From: Chondrosia reniformis | Taxonomy: Eukaryota > Porifera > Demospongiae > Chondrillida > Chondrillidae | Direction: 5' to 3' | DNA: 64,000 nt | Assembly (NCBI GenBank): GCA_947172415.1 | Contig: OX359191.1 | Span: forward strand, 1,178,001 to 1,242,000 | Shown: positions 24,968-36,934 of the stretch, one piece after another | How the letters are laid out: each line of letters begins with the position of its first letter | How positions within the stretch are numbered: the stretch's first letter is position 1 | Notes under the pieces: model-generated | What the model saw: the letters and a program-made list of their open reading frames with translations, nothing else | Told to the model about the DNA's origin: nothing | Databases searched by the model: none | Program-made: the position numbers and the translations under genes

Positions 24968-27478
24968 GACTGTACATCTTGTATTACAAACGGAGGTAAA
25001 CTTTGTGGCTGGTGTTCGCTTGAAAGCAAATGTTCCAGAAGATCACAGTGTGCTAATAATAACTATTTGCTTTGTTGGGTTACAGCTTCAATGTATAAGT
25101 ATAGAATTAGTTTTGGACGGTGCAAGTGGCTTAGACGCCTATATATTCCCGGCAGATGCAAAACAGATTATAAGAATAATCAAAAAACGTAACATGTGTG
25201 CATGTACGTTATTTCTAGCCTTCATTTAGTATACGTAGTTTGTAAGGTAATGACATATAAGTAGCTTACTATATATGTATCACTTCTGTTGTGAGTACAA
25301 GTTGAATTATAAGTGTATTGTATTGTACTAGGTAATGGTTAACTGTTAAGCAAATATTATGTGTGTAGTATGACATATTATATTTTATAATGTACATAGG
25401 TGATAGTTTTAGGAATAGAATAGTAATGAACTGTTAATTCTTAATGATCATCTGTAGATCTTCAAAATTGAAAATTTGCCTCCATTGTTTTACCAAGAAA
25501 TATATGAATGCCGTCATGGATTGTTCAACCTCACACAGATCAGCAACAACAGTTATGCTTTCGACCTTCCCAACATGACACTGCAAGGCACAGGTTGAAT
25601 GTCCACACATAATCTGTTATGAACTTAGTATAACTTAGTATGCCCGGCTCTACCATTATACCCATACTCATTCATGTATATAGTGATATGGAGTACTTCT
25701 AAACAATTTGTTGATAGTTTGTAATCGTAGCTGAATTGGTTAAGCATCAGCAATAGGGGTTATTGAGAGGAAGTTAAAATTTAGGCTCTTTTTTAGAAAT
25801 GAATTATATATGAATGATTAATAGTCAATAACCAAAGTTGCTATATATATATATATAATGCTCAACATTTTCAACATATTGAATAGAAACTGCATATGTT
25901 TACTTTGTGGACTATGGCGCTGTTTTTAAATGAATTAGTCTCTCCCTTTATAGTTCAGCAAAGTTACAGTATTGGGTTTCAATTGCTTTATGTAAATTTA
26001 AGTGAGAACTTTGGGCTCATTGAAACTAAACTTACTCTTTTTGATTGTACTTCTTTGCAGAGGTACAGTAAATAATTTTTACAAATTCTATATACTTACT
26101 GTTATATGTAATGTAACCGAAGTTTGCATTTTCACCTTACTCAGTTGTTCGTTGTGTGTTCAACACTCTTCCTGTGTCTGGTGCTCAACTAACCATCAAT
26201 GTACGTACACAAAATCAAAATGCTCAATTCTAATTGTGAGTCAACCCATGTGTATCTTCATGTACGTATAAATATTATTGTTATATATTAATTTATTAAA
26301 GTGATACATGCCATAAGCAAACTAGACAGGCCACACCAGGGACCATGAGTCCTAAAAGATACAAATTCACAGAATACAGAATAGTTAAAGTATATTAGTT
26401 ACTATTATTTAATTATTACCTTTAGTGCACCATATAAGGCATATAAAATGGATAACTTAGATTTCTTAGAACAGAAAACCAGAAAATCAAAATTCAATGA
26501 AATAACAAAATTCAATGAATAGAACCAAAAAATAAAAAGTAAATTGAATAATAACTAATATCAAATTATATAATAACACCAGATAAGCTGTTGGTTTACT
26601 CCATATTATATGACATGTATTGTTATTGAAACATTTTAATGTGTATTGTGTGGGTTTTAGCTTGTGAAATTGTCCATATAGCTAGCCACACAGGATTGTT
26701 CTCTCTCACACACCTCCTCCTCCTCCTCCTCCTCCTCTGTTCACCGTGTCAATTAGGGACATTGGACAGAAAGTAGCTGTTTTGCAAATACCACTGCAGA
26801 GTCAGATGTACTAGAGTGTTACCCTCCACTCTAATCTGGCCACTACTGCTTATATCCATTTGGGCATACCCCCTTAGGTCCCGGCTGATGAGGTAGCACC
26901 AGCATAGAGGCACACCCCACACACATACACACACTATTTGTGTATATGTACTAAGAGAGTAAATACGTTTAATACAGTACCACTGTATTGATTTAATGAT
27001 GTCTGTATATTGTACAGACTGTTCCAAAGGACTGTCCCCAGCTATTTCCCAATCCACTCTCCACTCTTGGTTATCCAGTTCACAGTGGAATGGTCTCTTC
27101 AAGTAGAACCCTGAATCTCACTGTCCGAAATCTTGTGAATTATAATGTAGGTTCATATTGGCTCAGGTGAAGGCATTTTAGTGGAGGAAATTGGTACAAT
27201 CAGGTACAAATCAAACTTTATTACTATCCTGATGTCAAGTCTAGCCTCCATCACACTGACTGACATAGTGGTGGTTATAGTACTCATTGTAGTGTGTTTG
27301 TTATAGTACTCATCGTAGTGTGTTTGTTGTGTCACTATAAGAAAAAATCCAAGAAACTTAAGTGCAGGCATATTAGGGAAAGGAAGCAATTTGAGTTGCA
27401 GAAGGAGGTTCTTAACCAGCAAGTAGAAAATGTATTATCACAAATGCAAGTGCTGCAATCTCAATTGCATGGTTAACG
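24968..27478 (+). pseudogene. Plexin-like PSI/IPT membrane protein fragment
   Basis: Plexins are semaphorin receptors: Sema, PSI and IPT domains outside, a RasGAP domain inside. Here I see: exon 24968 to about 25078, a PSI domain with CGWCSLESKCSRRSQC, very like plexin PSI-1; exon 25458-25593 with IENLPPLFYQEIYECRHG, like the segment after it; exon 26145-26236, a second PSI with CSLCVQHSSCVWC; exon 27018-27146 with CPQLFPNPLS and LNLTVRNLV, like the linker and IPT start; then a membrane helix VIVLIVVCLLCHYKKKSKK (about 27297-27353) and a 40-residue basic, coiled-coil-like juxtamembrane piece to a TAA at 27474-27476. No Sema domain is upstream and no RasGAP follows. A 26-bp tandem duplication in the membrane-helix codons shifts frame, so decay is likely, though a truncated receptor or unseen splicing is possible. 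Confidence 0.5.
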
Positions 27479-28900
27479 TTGGTAGAGAAGCATAACATTT
27501 GATGAGACTGTAATAAAACCATACACATTGTGGGAATGTATATATCATAATCAGGACACACCTATTATATACATATGTTAAATATAGAGAACTTAGCTAT
27601 ACTTTGTTTCGATCCTTGTAATTGTTGTGTTTCTCTAGAAACTGTCCAAGATGAAAAACAAAAAATCCATATGATGTTTTGGATTTTGAAGACCAATTGC
27701 CGAAGATGTGCATTGAAAAGTATAACTCGTATGTTTTTGACTCATTTCAATCACAGTAGAAATGACTGGCAGGAGAGCATCTGATTCAAATTGGGACTTT
27801 GATGATCCAAAAGTCTTAGTCTTAAGTGGCTTGTAAAACACCTCACAACCTGACTACTGTGCTTTGTGGTTTGCTAAACATTCCAAAGATAATTTTAAAT
27901 TGTATACACATACATGATATATACCTCTTTAATTTCAAAATCGTTAAGTTAAGAATGTAACACTTTTGTTATGATAGTTAATGTCTTAAAGTTAAACTAT
28001 ATTATTATATTATCATTCCTTTTAGACTTAAATGGCAGGTTATTCACTTATATACATACACATGATGAATTGCATGCATATATAAATACATATATAGCAT
28101 TTTTTAGTGTGGAGATCTTTATATATAGTATATATCCATACAGATACGTATGGCATTACACAATCAAACCTATTTGTGTAGACTGGAGACTGATAGAGTA
28201 ATGTTACTTGATCCAAATGGCATATAAACATTACTTGGTCCATATTATATATAACTTTAATATAAATGCTTTATTTTATAGTCACAAAATTGTGGATCAT
28301 TGAAACAAGGAATTCGAAACTACTATATTTGTTCATTGACTTAAAATAAGAGAAAGTTTACATTCAAATAATGAAAGCAGACAGTTAAAATATAGTCACT
28401 GTTGGAAACTTTAAATCACAATCCAATGAGATCATCTACGTAGTTTACCGAGTCCGTTTCTAGCCACTTTTCATCAAAATGGATTCAATCTGCACATGAA
28501 ATATATAAAAGAACAAATCAAATCTAATCAAACATGCATACGTATATATATATACATAAGCAAGCTAAACACCAATGTAAAATGTCCAAGTCACAATGAC
28601 AACAGTAGGCCCTGGAACAACTAGCTTTTAATATTACTGCGTCTAAACATAATATTATGAGGGACAGTGGAAGCTCAAATGACCAGTCAGAGAGTGATAT
28701 GGCCATGTATATACAGCATGCAGGACACAATTAAAGAATAAAGCTAGCTAGCTTGAAAATGACAAATCAAATCCGGCCAAAAACTTGTCAAATTAGGCCA
28801 AGACCTTCCTATTTTCTGGATGAATTTTAATTCCAGTAAATTCGTAAGGGTTATGCAACTTACTTTAAAAAGAGCCTGCATGCATCTCTCCACTCAGTAT
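27479..28900. other. Intergenic or 3' region of plexin-like fragment
   Basis: A stretch at about 27690-27835 (+) has short open pieces (NPYDVLDFEDQLPKMC, then after a frame change SDSNWDFDDPKVLVLSGL) that could be remnants of a cytoplasmic tail, but they are in different frames. The remainder is AT-rich with nothing recognisable. Confidence 0.35.
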
Positions 28901-30769
28901 ATATAGTGAGTGCAATATGCTATTCAGCTGGTTTATTGAGTTTAGATATGTTCCAAACAGTGCAGCCTTTAAAGTATATAGGGACTCCTTGATGAACTGC
29001 AAGCAGTATGAGAGAAAATATAAAATAAGAATATTTAGAGTTTTATATACATAATGGTAAATCTGGATCTGAACTCACTTGAGGATAATTCATCTTCAGT
29101 TTGGTTTTGTACTCCTCTTTGTATCAACTTCCAACCATGAAAAAGTTGAATCCGGGGCACACCACGCGGAGGTGGGAGTACATCGTGCCCCCCACTCCGC
29201 CCAGTAGTGCTCCACGTTCCCAGCTAGGAGGGGAGGAAGATGCGCGGGAACGGCTCGGCGTACCTAGCCGCCCTGTGACCAGTTACTAGATCAAGGTACA
29301 AATGCTACGTGTACAATGACCCGACCCTGGCGGACCTCAAACCTTCTTCATTGAGAATCATGACACACCGGCGTAGCACCAGAGAACAGTGCGTCACTTT
29401 ACCTCAAATCAGACCTGCCTTCGTATGAGATAGGGACCACTAAAAGGAATGGAAAGGATTGGACTAAAGGAATGGAAAGGATATCATACTAAACATGGTA
29501 AGCTTAAGCATGTACATTACCTACAAGTAAAATATGGCTAAACACATTGTCAGGTAGAATGTACACAGTCTAACACACTATGCATGTTAGGAGAAAATTT
29601 AGGACATGATAACCAGCTCAAATGACTATAAACATGACCAAATAGACCAGAGACAACTCGCACAAAGTGATTAGGGACTGCCACAAGCAAGCTCATAGTT
29701 GTAAAATCCAAAAACAGACCAGGAACCGGGAACCACCAGCTTCCTGGGAACCACCAGCTCAAAATGACAAGTTTAAATTGATGAAAGTAGATGAAGTATA
29801 GTCAGGAATTAAAATGGTAAAACCTGTAGAATGTAGGAAATACTATAAATACAACTGAATATTGTACATGTAAATATGGCAAACCTTTGAATGACAAGAT
29901 CAAGTGCTGGCATATCTCTATTTCTTCAGTTGAATTGTTTTGTAATTTTGTTATTTTTACTCTTGTTCCTGGCATTAAATCAATGTAGGAAGATTGTAAT
30001 TTTACATTCAAAGATGAAATTTGGGACTGCCAGCTGAATTTGCAAAATCTATGATAAATAGGCTATCCAGCTATCCAGCTCAAAGTAGAAGAAAAAAGTA
30101 GAAAATTTGCCAAGTCATCTATAAACCTTGCAGAACCTGTAGAATGTACAAATACTATAATGCATGAAACTGAATAATGTAAATATATAAACATGTCAAA
30201 CCTTCATGACAAAGATCCAGCTGGTTGCTTGATATCTTTCTGTTCTGAAGTTAAATTGAATTGATGTATCTTTCCGTTCTGATGTTATCTTTCTGTTCTG
30301 GAGTTAAACGTATAGTAGACCTAATGTATCTTGCCGTTCTAAAGTTAATTGATTTTTTGGTTCAGAATTTACATTACTCCATTTTAACAGTGGCAAACTA
30401 CGTATCTTTACAGTTTACTTGTAAGTTTCATGATTTGTATTTCTTGCTACTGGCACTAAGTTGAAGTAGAAAGGATGTTAGTTTAAATCCAAAGATGAAA
30501 TTAAGTGACTATTCAAAGGCCTCCATGTATTCTTCCTATGAAGCAAATTGCCAATCTTGCTGAATATATATACCAAATAAGACCTTTCCAAATGTCTTAA
30601 AGACATTAACACAAAACTGCCAAATACCAATCTTGCTAGTGTATGATGCCAAATGCCAATCTCTTCAATGTCTTGAACAAACTGTTGCAATGTAAAAGGC
30701 AAATCCAGCAAACTGTTGCAATGCGTGCGCAAAAGTCCAATCTTGCATGTCTTAAGTTACAATTGACAG

Positions 30770-31520
30770 CCAGCTCCAAGCGGCAATTCAAAAAACAGAA
30801 CAACAGCCAGCTCCAAGCGGCAATTCAAAAAACAGAACAACAGCCAGCTCCAAGCGGCAATTCAAAAAACAGAACAACAGCCAGCTCCAAGCGGCAATTC
30901 AAAAAACAGAACAACAGCCAGCTCCAAGCGGCAATTCAAAAAACAGAACAACAGCCAGCTCCAAGTGGCAATTCAAAAAACAGAACAACAGCCAGCTCCA
31001 AGCGGCAATTCAAAAAACAGAACAACAGCCAGCTCCAAGCGGCAATTCAAAAAACAGAACAACAGCCAGCTCCAAGTGGCAATTCAAAAAACAGAACAAC
31101 AGCCAGCTCAAAACGGCAATTCAAAAAAACAGAACGACATGTACAGCCAGCTCAAAGCGGCAATTCAAAAAACAGAACGACAGCCAGCTCAAAGCGGCAA
31201 TTCAAAAACAGAACAGACAGCCAGCTCAAAGCGGCAATTCAAAAAACAGAACGACAGCCAGCTCCAAGCGGCAATTCAAAAAACAACAGCCAGCTCCAAG
31301 CGTCAATTCAAAAAACAGAATCAAGTGGCAATTCAAATAACAGAACAGACAGCCAGCTCAAAAGCAGCAATTCAAAAACAGAACAGACAGCCAGCTCAAA
31401 GCGGCAATTCAAAAAAAAACAACAGCCAGCTCAAAGCGGCAATTAAAGAAAACCGAATAGACAGCTAGTTCAAAGCGGCAATTTAAACACAGAACAGACA
31501 GCCAGCTCAAAGAGAGCAAT
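30770..31520. repeat. 37-bp minisatellite, about 20 copies
   Basis: Unit GCCAGCTCCAAGCGGCAATT followed by CAAAAAACAGAACAACA. Early copies are near identical; later ones carry CTCAAAGCGG and length changes. It lies in the large intron of the copy 2 unit. Plus-strand frames rich in QSKRNT over it are repeat artefacts. Scattered single AGCCAGCTCAAAG units continue to about 32420. Confidence 0.95.
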
Positions 31521-32869
31521 TAAAAAAACATACAGACAGCCACTCAAAATGTTAACTTAAAAAACAGACCAGGGACTGCCAGCTCAGTGGCAAGTCAAAA
31601 TTGAAATTGGGGCAGCCAGTTAACAGTTGCGGACATCCAGCACAATTAAGTCAAAGTAGAAGAAAAGTCCAAAATTGTCGTATCAAATGGAATTACTTGC
31701 ATGTGCAGAACCTGAAGAATGTATAAAATATAATAAATAGAGCTGAACAGTGCGCATATATATAAACATGTCAAACCTTTAAAAGATTGCTTGATGCATC
31801 TTTCTGTTCTTGAAGGTAAATTTCTGTTCGTTGAGTTGAAATTTCTGTTCAAGTTGAAAAATTGTTCGTTGAAAAATGGTTCAGTTAAAATTTCAAATTT
31901 CAGTTAAGTTGAGTTGAAATTTCTGTTGGAAGTTAATTTGAAATTTCTTAAGTTATGTTAATGTAAAAGATGAAATTAAGTGACCATTCTTAAGTCATCC
32001 AGGCCCTTTTTCCTTCTTGAAGCAAAATGAATTGTTAGAATTAAAATGCAAAAATGCCAATCTTGATGAATTGTTAGAAATAAAATGCAAAAATGCCTTC
32101 TTGCTGAATTGTTAGAAATAAAATGCAAAAATGCCAATCTTGCTGCTTTTTTTAAATGCAATTTACTGAGTATTTAAGCCAAAAGCCAATGTCTGAGTAA
32201 ACCGTTGCGATGTACAAGGCCAAATTAATCTCGTATGCATGCCTTGGGTTTACTAATCGATCAATATATAGCCAGCTCAAAGTGGCCGCAAGTCTTTTAA
32301 ACAACAGCCAGCTCAAAGTGGCAAGTTGAAAAACAGGATATTAAGAGCTATTTTTTTAACAAGTCAAAAAAGACCATGGACTGCCAGCTCAGTGGCAAGT
32401 CAAAAATGGAACAGGGCAGGCAATTCAAAGTTGCAACTCCACAGAAACTTGAACATCCAATTCAAATTATTAGAAAATAAGTCCCGAAAGATTGCATTTC
32501 AAAGATTGCAGAACCTGTAGAATGTAGAAAAATAATATAATACAACCGAATGTACGTATATGTAAATATGACAAACCTTCAAAAGGCGAAGATCTGGTTG
32601 CCTTGGTGATAAATTACTGTTCTGAAGTCATGAATTGAAGTTCAGTTGATTTTTTTGGTTCTGAAGTCATGAATTGCATGAAGTTCAGTTGATTTTTTTA
32701 AATTTTCTTTACTCTATTTGAACACTGGCATCTTGCAGTTAAGAGTTGTAAGTTATTTTTTTCATTTACGTTGCAATTTTTACAGTTGCTGCTGATATTA
32801 CATTGACTTCAGTATTTTTTTAAATTCAAAGAATAAAATATTCAAAGTTGGCCATATTTTCTTACAATG

Positions 32870-33195
32870 CAAAACGCCAATCTTGAAAAAATGCAAACCT
32901 TGAAAAAAATGCAAATCTTGAAAAATGCCGAATCTTGAAAAATGCCGAATCTTGAAAAATGCCGAATCTTGAAAAATGCCGAATCTTGAAAAATGCCGAA
33001 TCTTGAATCTTGAAAAAATGCAAACCTAAAAGATGCCAAACTTACCTTAACTCCACATATATACTACTCTTAAGATACATACACAAAATCTTATGAAAAA
33101 AATGCCAATCTTGAAAAAAATGCCAATCTTGAAAAAAATGCCAATCTTGAAAAAAATGCCAATCTTGAAAAAAATGCCAATCTTGAAAATGTCAA
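32870..33195. repeat. 17-18-bp minisatellites in the same intron
   Basis: Two arrays, GAAAAATGCCGAATCTT (about 32915-33010) and GAAAAAAATGCCAATCTT (about 33100-33190), separated by a non-repeated stretch with CTTACCTTAACTCC that recurs after each. Related to AATGCCAATCTTG motifs spaced at 32040-32145. Confidence 0.9.
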
Positions 33196-33708
33196 ACTTA
33201 CCTTAACTCCGCATAGATACTACCCTTAAATCACGTACACAAAATCCTACTGTCAATATTATCTTAAAAACTAACAGATACACATCCAACAAATTTCCTG
33301 TGCAAACCAATGCAAACGTAAAATGCCCAAATGATAACCAAATTCAAGTGTATGCAAATGCAATTACCTTAAAACGGGCAGCCTAAAACAGGGACTCCGG
33401 TCAGAGCTTCTCTTCGCCGAGTCGGTGGGTACTGGTCCCACGCACTGCTTCCAGACCATCAGCCTCTAGTCTTTGGAGAACAAACGCACAAAGGCGAGTT
33501 GCTAGGGAGGAACAACTCCGGATCCTAGGCCATAATGGAGAAGACCATCCCCTCAGACGAAACCTCAAGTCCTTCAGCAGCACATGGTCCCATGACCGTA
33601 CTCCAAGCCATGGTTGTCGCACCAAATTCCCGGAGGCTGGCGAACCGTATACTCCGGCGCTGGAACGGAGTGGGGCCCGAAGGCCAAAGAATGAAATTTG
33701 CTAGGGTC

Positions 33709-33716
33709 TATTTATA
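33709..33716 (-). promoter_or_regulatory. TATA box of the copy 2 unit
   Basis: TATAAATA on the minus strand, 31 bases upstream of the GGCC-TTCG-GGCC palindrome. Position and spacing match copy 1 although the flanking DNA has diverged. Confidence 0.6.
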
Positions 33717-33719
33717 ATA

Positions 33720-36300
33720 AACGTATTTTTTGCGAACGATCTTCTGGAGGCAAGTTCGAGAACAATGAGTACGTGTAGTACATCCATTCAGCTATTCAGC
33801 AAAGAAAGAACAATGAGTACGTGTAGTACATCCATTCAGCTATTCAGCAAAGAATAGTCAATAACAGCTCAGCAAATTTAAAACCTTCCTCCATAGAAAG
33901 AACATCAGCAGGCGAAAGTCACAACAGCTCAGCCACGAACTTCTCTATAGACTCATTCTTTCGTAGTATACATCTATTGTACCCAGTACAACAGCATGTA
34001 ATCAATTGCAATCGAACACTCTATGCACACACATCTAGAGCAAGTTATATAGAACATTAATATTCTATAAGTCCATATACATCGCAGAAATTCAAACTTT
34101 AGGACAGTTTGATATATGCACCGTTTACTCTATATGTACGTACTCTTAAGATGGAGCAGTTCACAGATCGTTTATAAGCTCGTAAGCAAGTTACAAAATG
34201 TATTTTGTTCGCATCTTTGTAGCTGTCGTATAATGCATATACATGTATGTACAAATATAAATTGACATTGCAACTCTTTCAATTTACCAATTTAATTGCT
34301 ACATTTTATATTGAGCATTGCAAAATTCGAAATCTAATGTGTACAATAACACCCACAATCTACGTATTACGGGAAGATCTAGAATGATGCATTGGAGATA
34401 CGTCTACTGGCAACGTGATGATAAGATGGCAGCCGTCAAGTGAAGGTACGGCTTTATTAAATTTTTACTTTTGCGATTACAGTTGTTTAGAAACCGCAGT
34501 CCTAGCTTTCATTATACTGTCAATGGCGTTAATAAAGCACTTCTTAAGTCGTTTGAAAGATTTTGACTGAGAAATTGATAGTGGACGAAATGATGTGAGT
34601 CGTATTTTATTAAAACTATGCGGTATGTAGCTACATTGTATGTGTATATAAGACAAGTCCAGACCAGCTAGTTATAACACTTGATCAAATATGTACACTT
34701 TCAGGCTTATTTGACAACTAATATTGGTGTTGTCATGGTAATTTGTACTTGTATACTTAAATGGTTTGATAATTTCCTTCAAGTCAGACTGGAATCATTT
34801 GAATTGTTTTTAGAGTTATCTATCTCAGTCCAGGCCAATGAAAGTACATGTTCGTTCTTATTATTTAGCTACTATAAGTTTTGTTTTAAATTTCTGATCA
34901 TAAAGGAATTATATTTATGGTGCTAACCAAAGGAATCCCAAAACGTTTCATACAATTTGCCAGTAGTTATAGCCACTGTCAAACTGTATGAAATACTTAA
35001 ACATGACCGCCCAATTCGATGTATTTCAATTAGCACTTGATTAATCAGCAAAAAAGCAACTTTGGTTGCATTTGATTATTTGCAGTTATTTTTGTATGCT
35101 TTTAAAGAATGCTTTGATCATCAATTTTGAACCTTTGCAAAATGGTTAACCAGCTGCAGTAATAGGTCCATTTTGATAATTGTCATTAATTTTTATTTCC
35201 TAGAGAATAGGCTATACCCTTTAGGTTTGAACAAACTCCTGCCAAACCTACGTTTACCATCCCTACTTCAACTATCATTCATGGTATAGAAGTGATGTAT
35301 ATCACTTAAACTTTACTTCTAGATTCAGATTTAAAATGTTTTGTTTTAATTGTTATGTTAAATATAGAAAGTGAGATATTCACACTAAAGTATGCCTTGT
35401 TATGGAAAAAAGTGATGAATATTGTCATAATAAGTAGAACTAGTTGAGAAAGTCTTTAATTTTAAGAGTGTACTGATTAGAGAACTTTGTTAGAATGTTC
35501 TGGTTATTGTATGTTATGGGACATAACAAAGCAGACTAAAGGGTCAAGCTCAACACAAGTCATACCATATTTAGCAGTTCATTTTCAGAATAACGACCAA
35601 GCGGCACCAGTAGAATTGGAATAACAGCCATGCTGTGAAAACAATAATTAGGAAAATTGATTCTTGGCTAATTATATTAGGCTTATATATATATACAAGA
35701 CTTTATGAGAATATATGTAAACTGTAAGAAGTATATATTACATCTATACTACCTATTTACCAACTGTGTGCATGCTGCATAGTTTTAGTAAAAGGATTGC
35801 TTGCATGTATACCCTGCTTCATGCAGCTATCAAAGCCTATCATTCTTGGTGAGCCCAAACACAGAAGTGATGTGTATGATTAATGTTTTAGTATGCCACT
35901 TCTGTATTGTTAGACTTACCACAGGTTCAATGTCTTGTTTTGTTAAGTGTTTTGTACCAGTCTATCTTGCAGCACTGCCATACCTATACTTCTAGATTCA
36001 GTTTTTAATGTTTACTTGTTTTTTTGTTTATGATTGCCTACCCTGTTAAAAAGAAAGTGAGATATTCACACTATGTATGGTAAAAGTGATGAATACTGCC
36101 ACAATAAGTTGTTCTAGTTGTCAATGAGAATATCTCACTATTTTTAACAGAGTACTGTTAGATAGAGATAGAATGTTCCAGTTGGCATTGTTTTTAGGAC
36201 AAGCTCAGCACAAGTCATGCCATATTTAGCAGTTTATTTTCAGAATAACAGCCAAGCGGCACCATTAGAATTGGAATAGCAGTCATGCAAGCATTTGCTG
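33720..36300. repeat. Intergenic with three sets of duplications
   Basis: At 33765-33860 a stretch with GAGTACGTGTAGTACATCCA is doubled in tandem; copy 1 has one diverged version near 10665. At 34400-34770 lies the counterpart of 12.1-13.1 kb. At about 35300-35640 and 35985-36300 a 300-bp segment is duplicated (shared GAAAGTGAGATATTCACACT and CCATATTTAGCAGTT, AAGCGGCACCA). No gene is recognised. Confidence 0.55.
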
Positions 36301-36529
36301 TGAAAAAATTAGGTTTTTCCAGTGCCATTCTTGTTGTTGTACTATATTTTCTAGCTGAATGGAACCAGGGTTGGTGCTGCAGGGAAGCATTTGATGCTAA
36401 AGGAGTTGATGGTGTAAAGGAGTTGACTGTTTGTTGTGAAGTAAAAATTCCTGACACTGTCTTCAATTGTGTATGTACCATCCAAAGCATTTGTTCATCA
36501 CTTGTCTCCTTTGTTTTCTCCATTAAAGA

Positions 36530-36934
36530 AGGAATTAAGAAGAGAGGAAAATAAAGGAAGAAGAGGAGAGGAAAGAGAAGGAAGAAGAGAGGAAAATGAA
36601 GGAAGATGAGGAAATGGGAAGAAGAGGAGAGGAAAAAGAAGGAAGAAGAGGAAAAGGGAAAAGAAGATGAAGGAAGAAGAGGAGAGTAAAGGGAAGAAAC
36701 AAGAGAAGAGAAAAATGAAGGAAAAGGAGGAGAGGAAGGAAGAAGAACAGGCACAGTCCTACATTGCTGAAAAGAAGTGAGCTCATACACTCTCATATCA
36801 TGTTAATAGTTATGGACAACATCTACATTACAGAATCCAAAAAGAGGAAGATCAGATTGCCTGATGATGCTGTAATATCATCGACTATCATTGAAAAGGC
36901 CGACAAGAAGCAACACTACAGTACCAGGGTTTAG
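36530..36934 (+). CDS. Purine-rich tract with a doubtful Glu/Lys-rich coding region
   Basis: About 220 bases of almost pure purine (GAAGAGGAGAGGAAAG-type) on the plus strand. From ATG 36667 a frame reads a Glu/Lys/Arg-rich chain ending EEEQAQSYIAEK before a GTGAGC donor at 36777. After a TTACAG acceptor, 36834-36934 holds 32 codons open to a stop (SKKRKIRLPDDAVISSTI and on), but that frame does not join the preceding donor in phase. Either another upstream exon is used or the tract is noncoding. The minus strand gives a Ser/Phe/Leu-rich artefact. Confidence 0.25.

Larger units (their letters stand above)
28905..33690 (-). ncRNA. Spliced TATA-driven unit of unknown function, copy 2
   Basis: Paralogue of the unit at 9.8-10.5 kb. 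Minus strand: TATAAATA at 33716-33709, GGCC-TTCG-GGCC palindrome at 33685-33674, exon 1 to 33368 ending AAG|GTAATT, a 3928-nt intron, and exon 2 from 29439 after a TTCCATTCCTTTTAG acceptor. Exon 2 appears to end CCTCAA|GTGAGT near 29081, and an exon 3 could begin at about 28997 after TCATACTGCTTGCAG, with an AATAAA near 28937, so the RNA would be polyadenylated. In copy 1 the corresponding intron is 77 nt. Exon 1 contains a 74-codon open frame (33625-33401) that is not kept in copy 1. The frames of exon 2 are interrupted in different places in the two copies. Noncoding RNA is favoured; function unknown. Confidence 0.5.

Noticed and set aside
26749..27102. 117-codon minus-strand frame
   Set aside because: The plus strand over 27018-27146 has an acceptor, a donor and plexin-like CPQL and NL motifs, so the minus frame is probably a shadow. 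The part at 26760-26930 stays unexplained.
30643..31468. Long Gln/Ser/Lys-rich open frames (up to 267 codons)
   Set aside because: Entirely over the 37-bp minisatellite. Open in more than one frame, with no flanking coding sequence.
36215..36796. 193-codon minus-strand frame rich in Ser, Phe and Leu
   Set aside because: Complement of the purine tract; no domain and no splice support.
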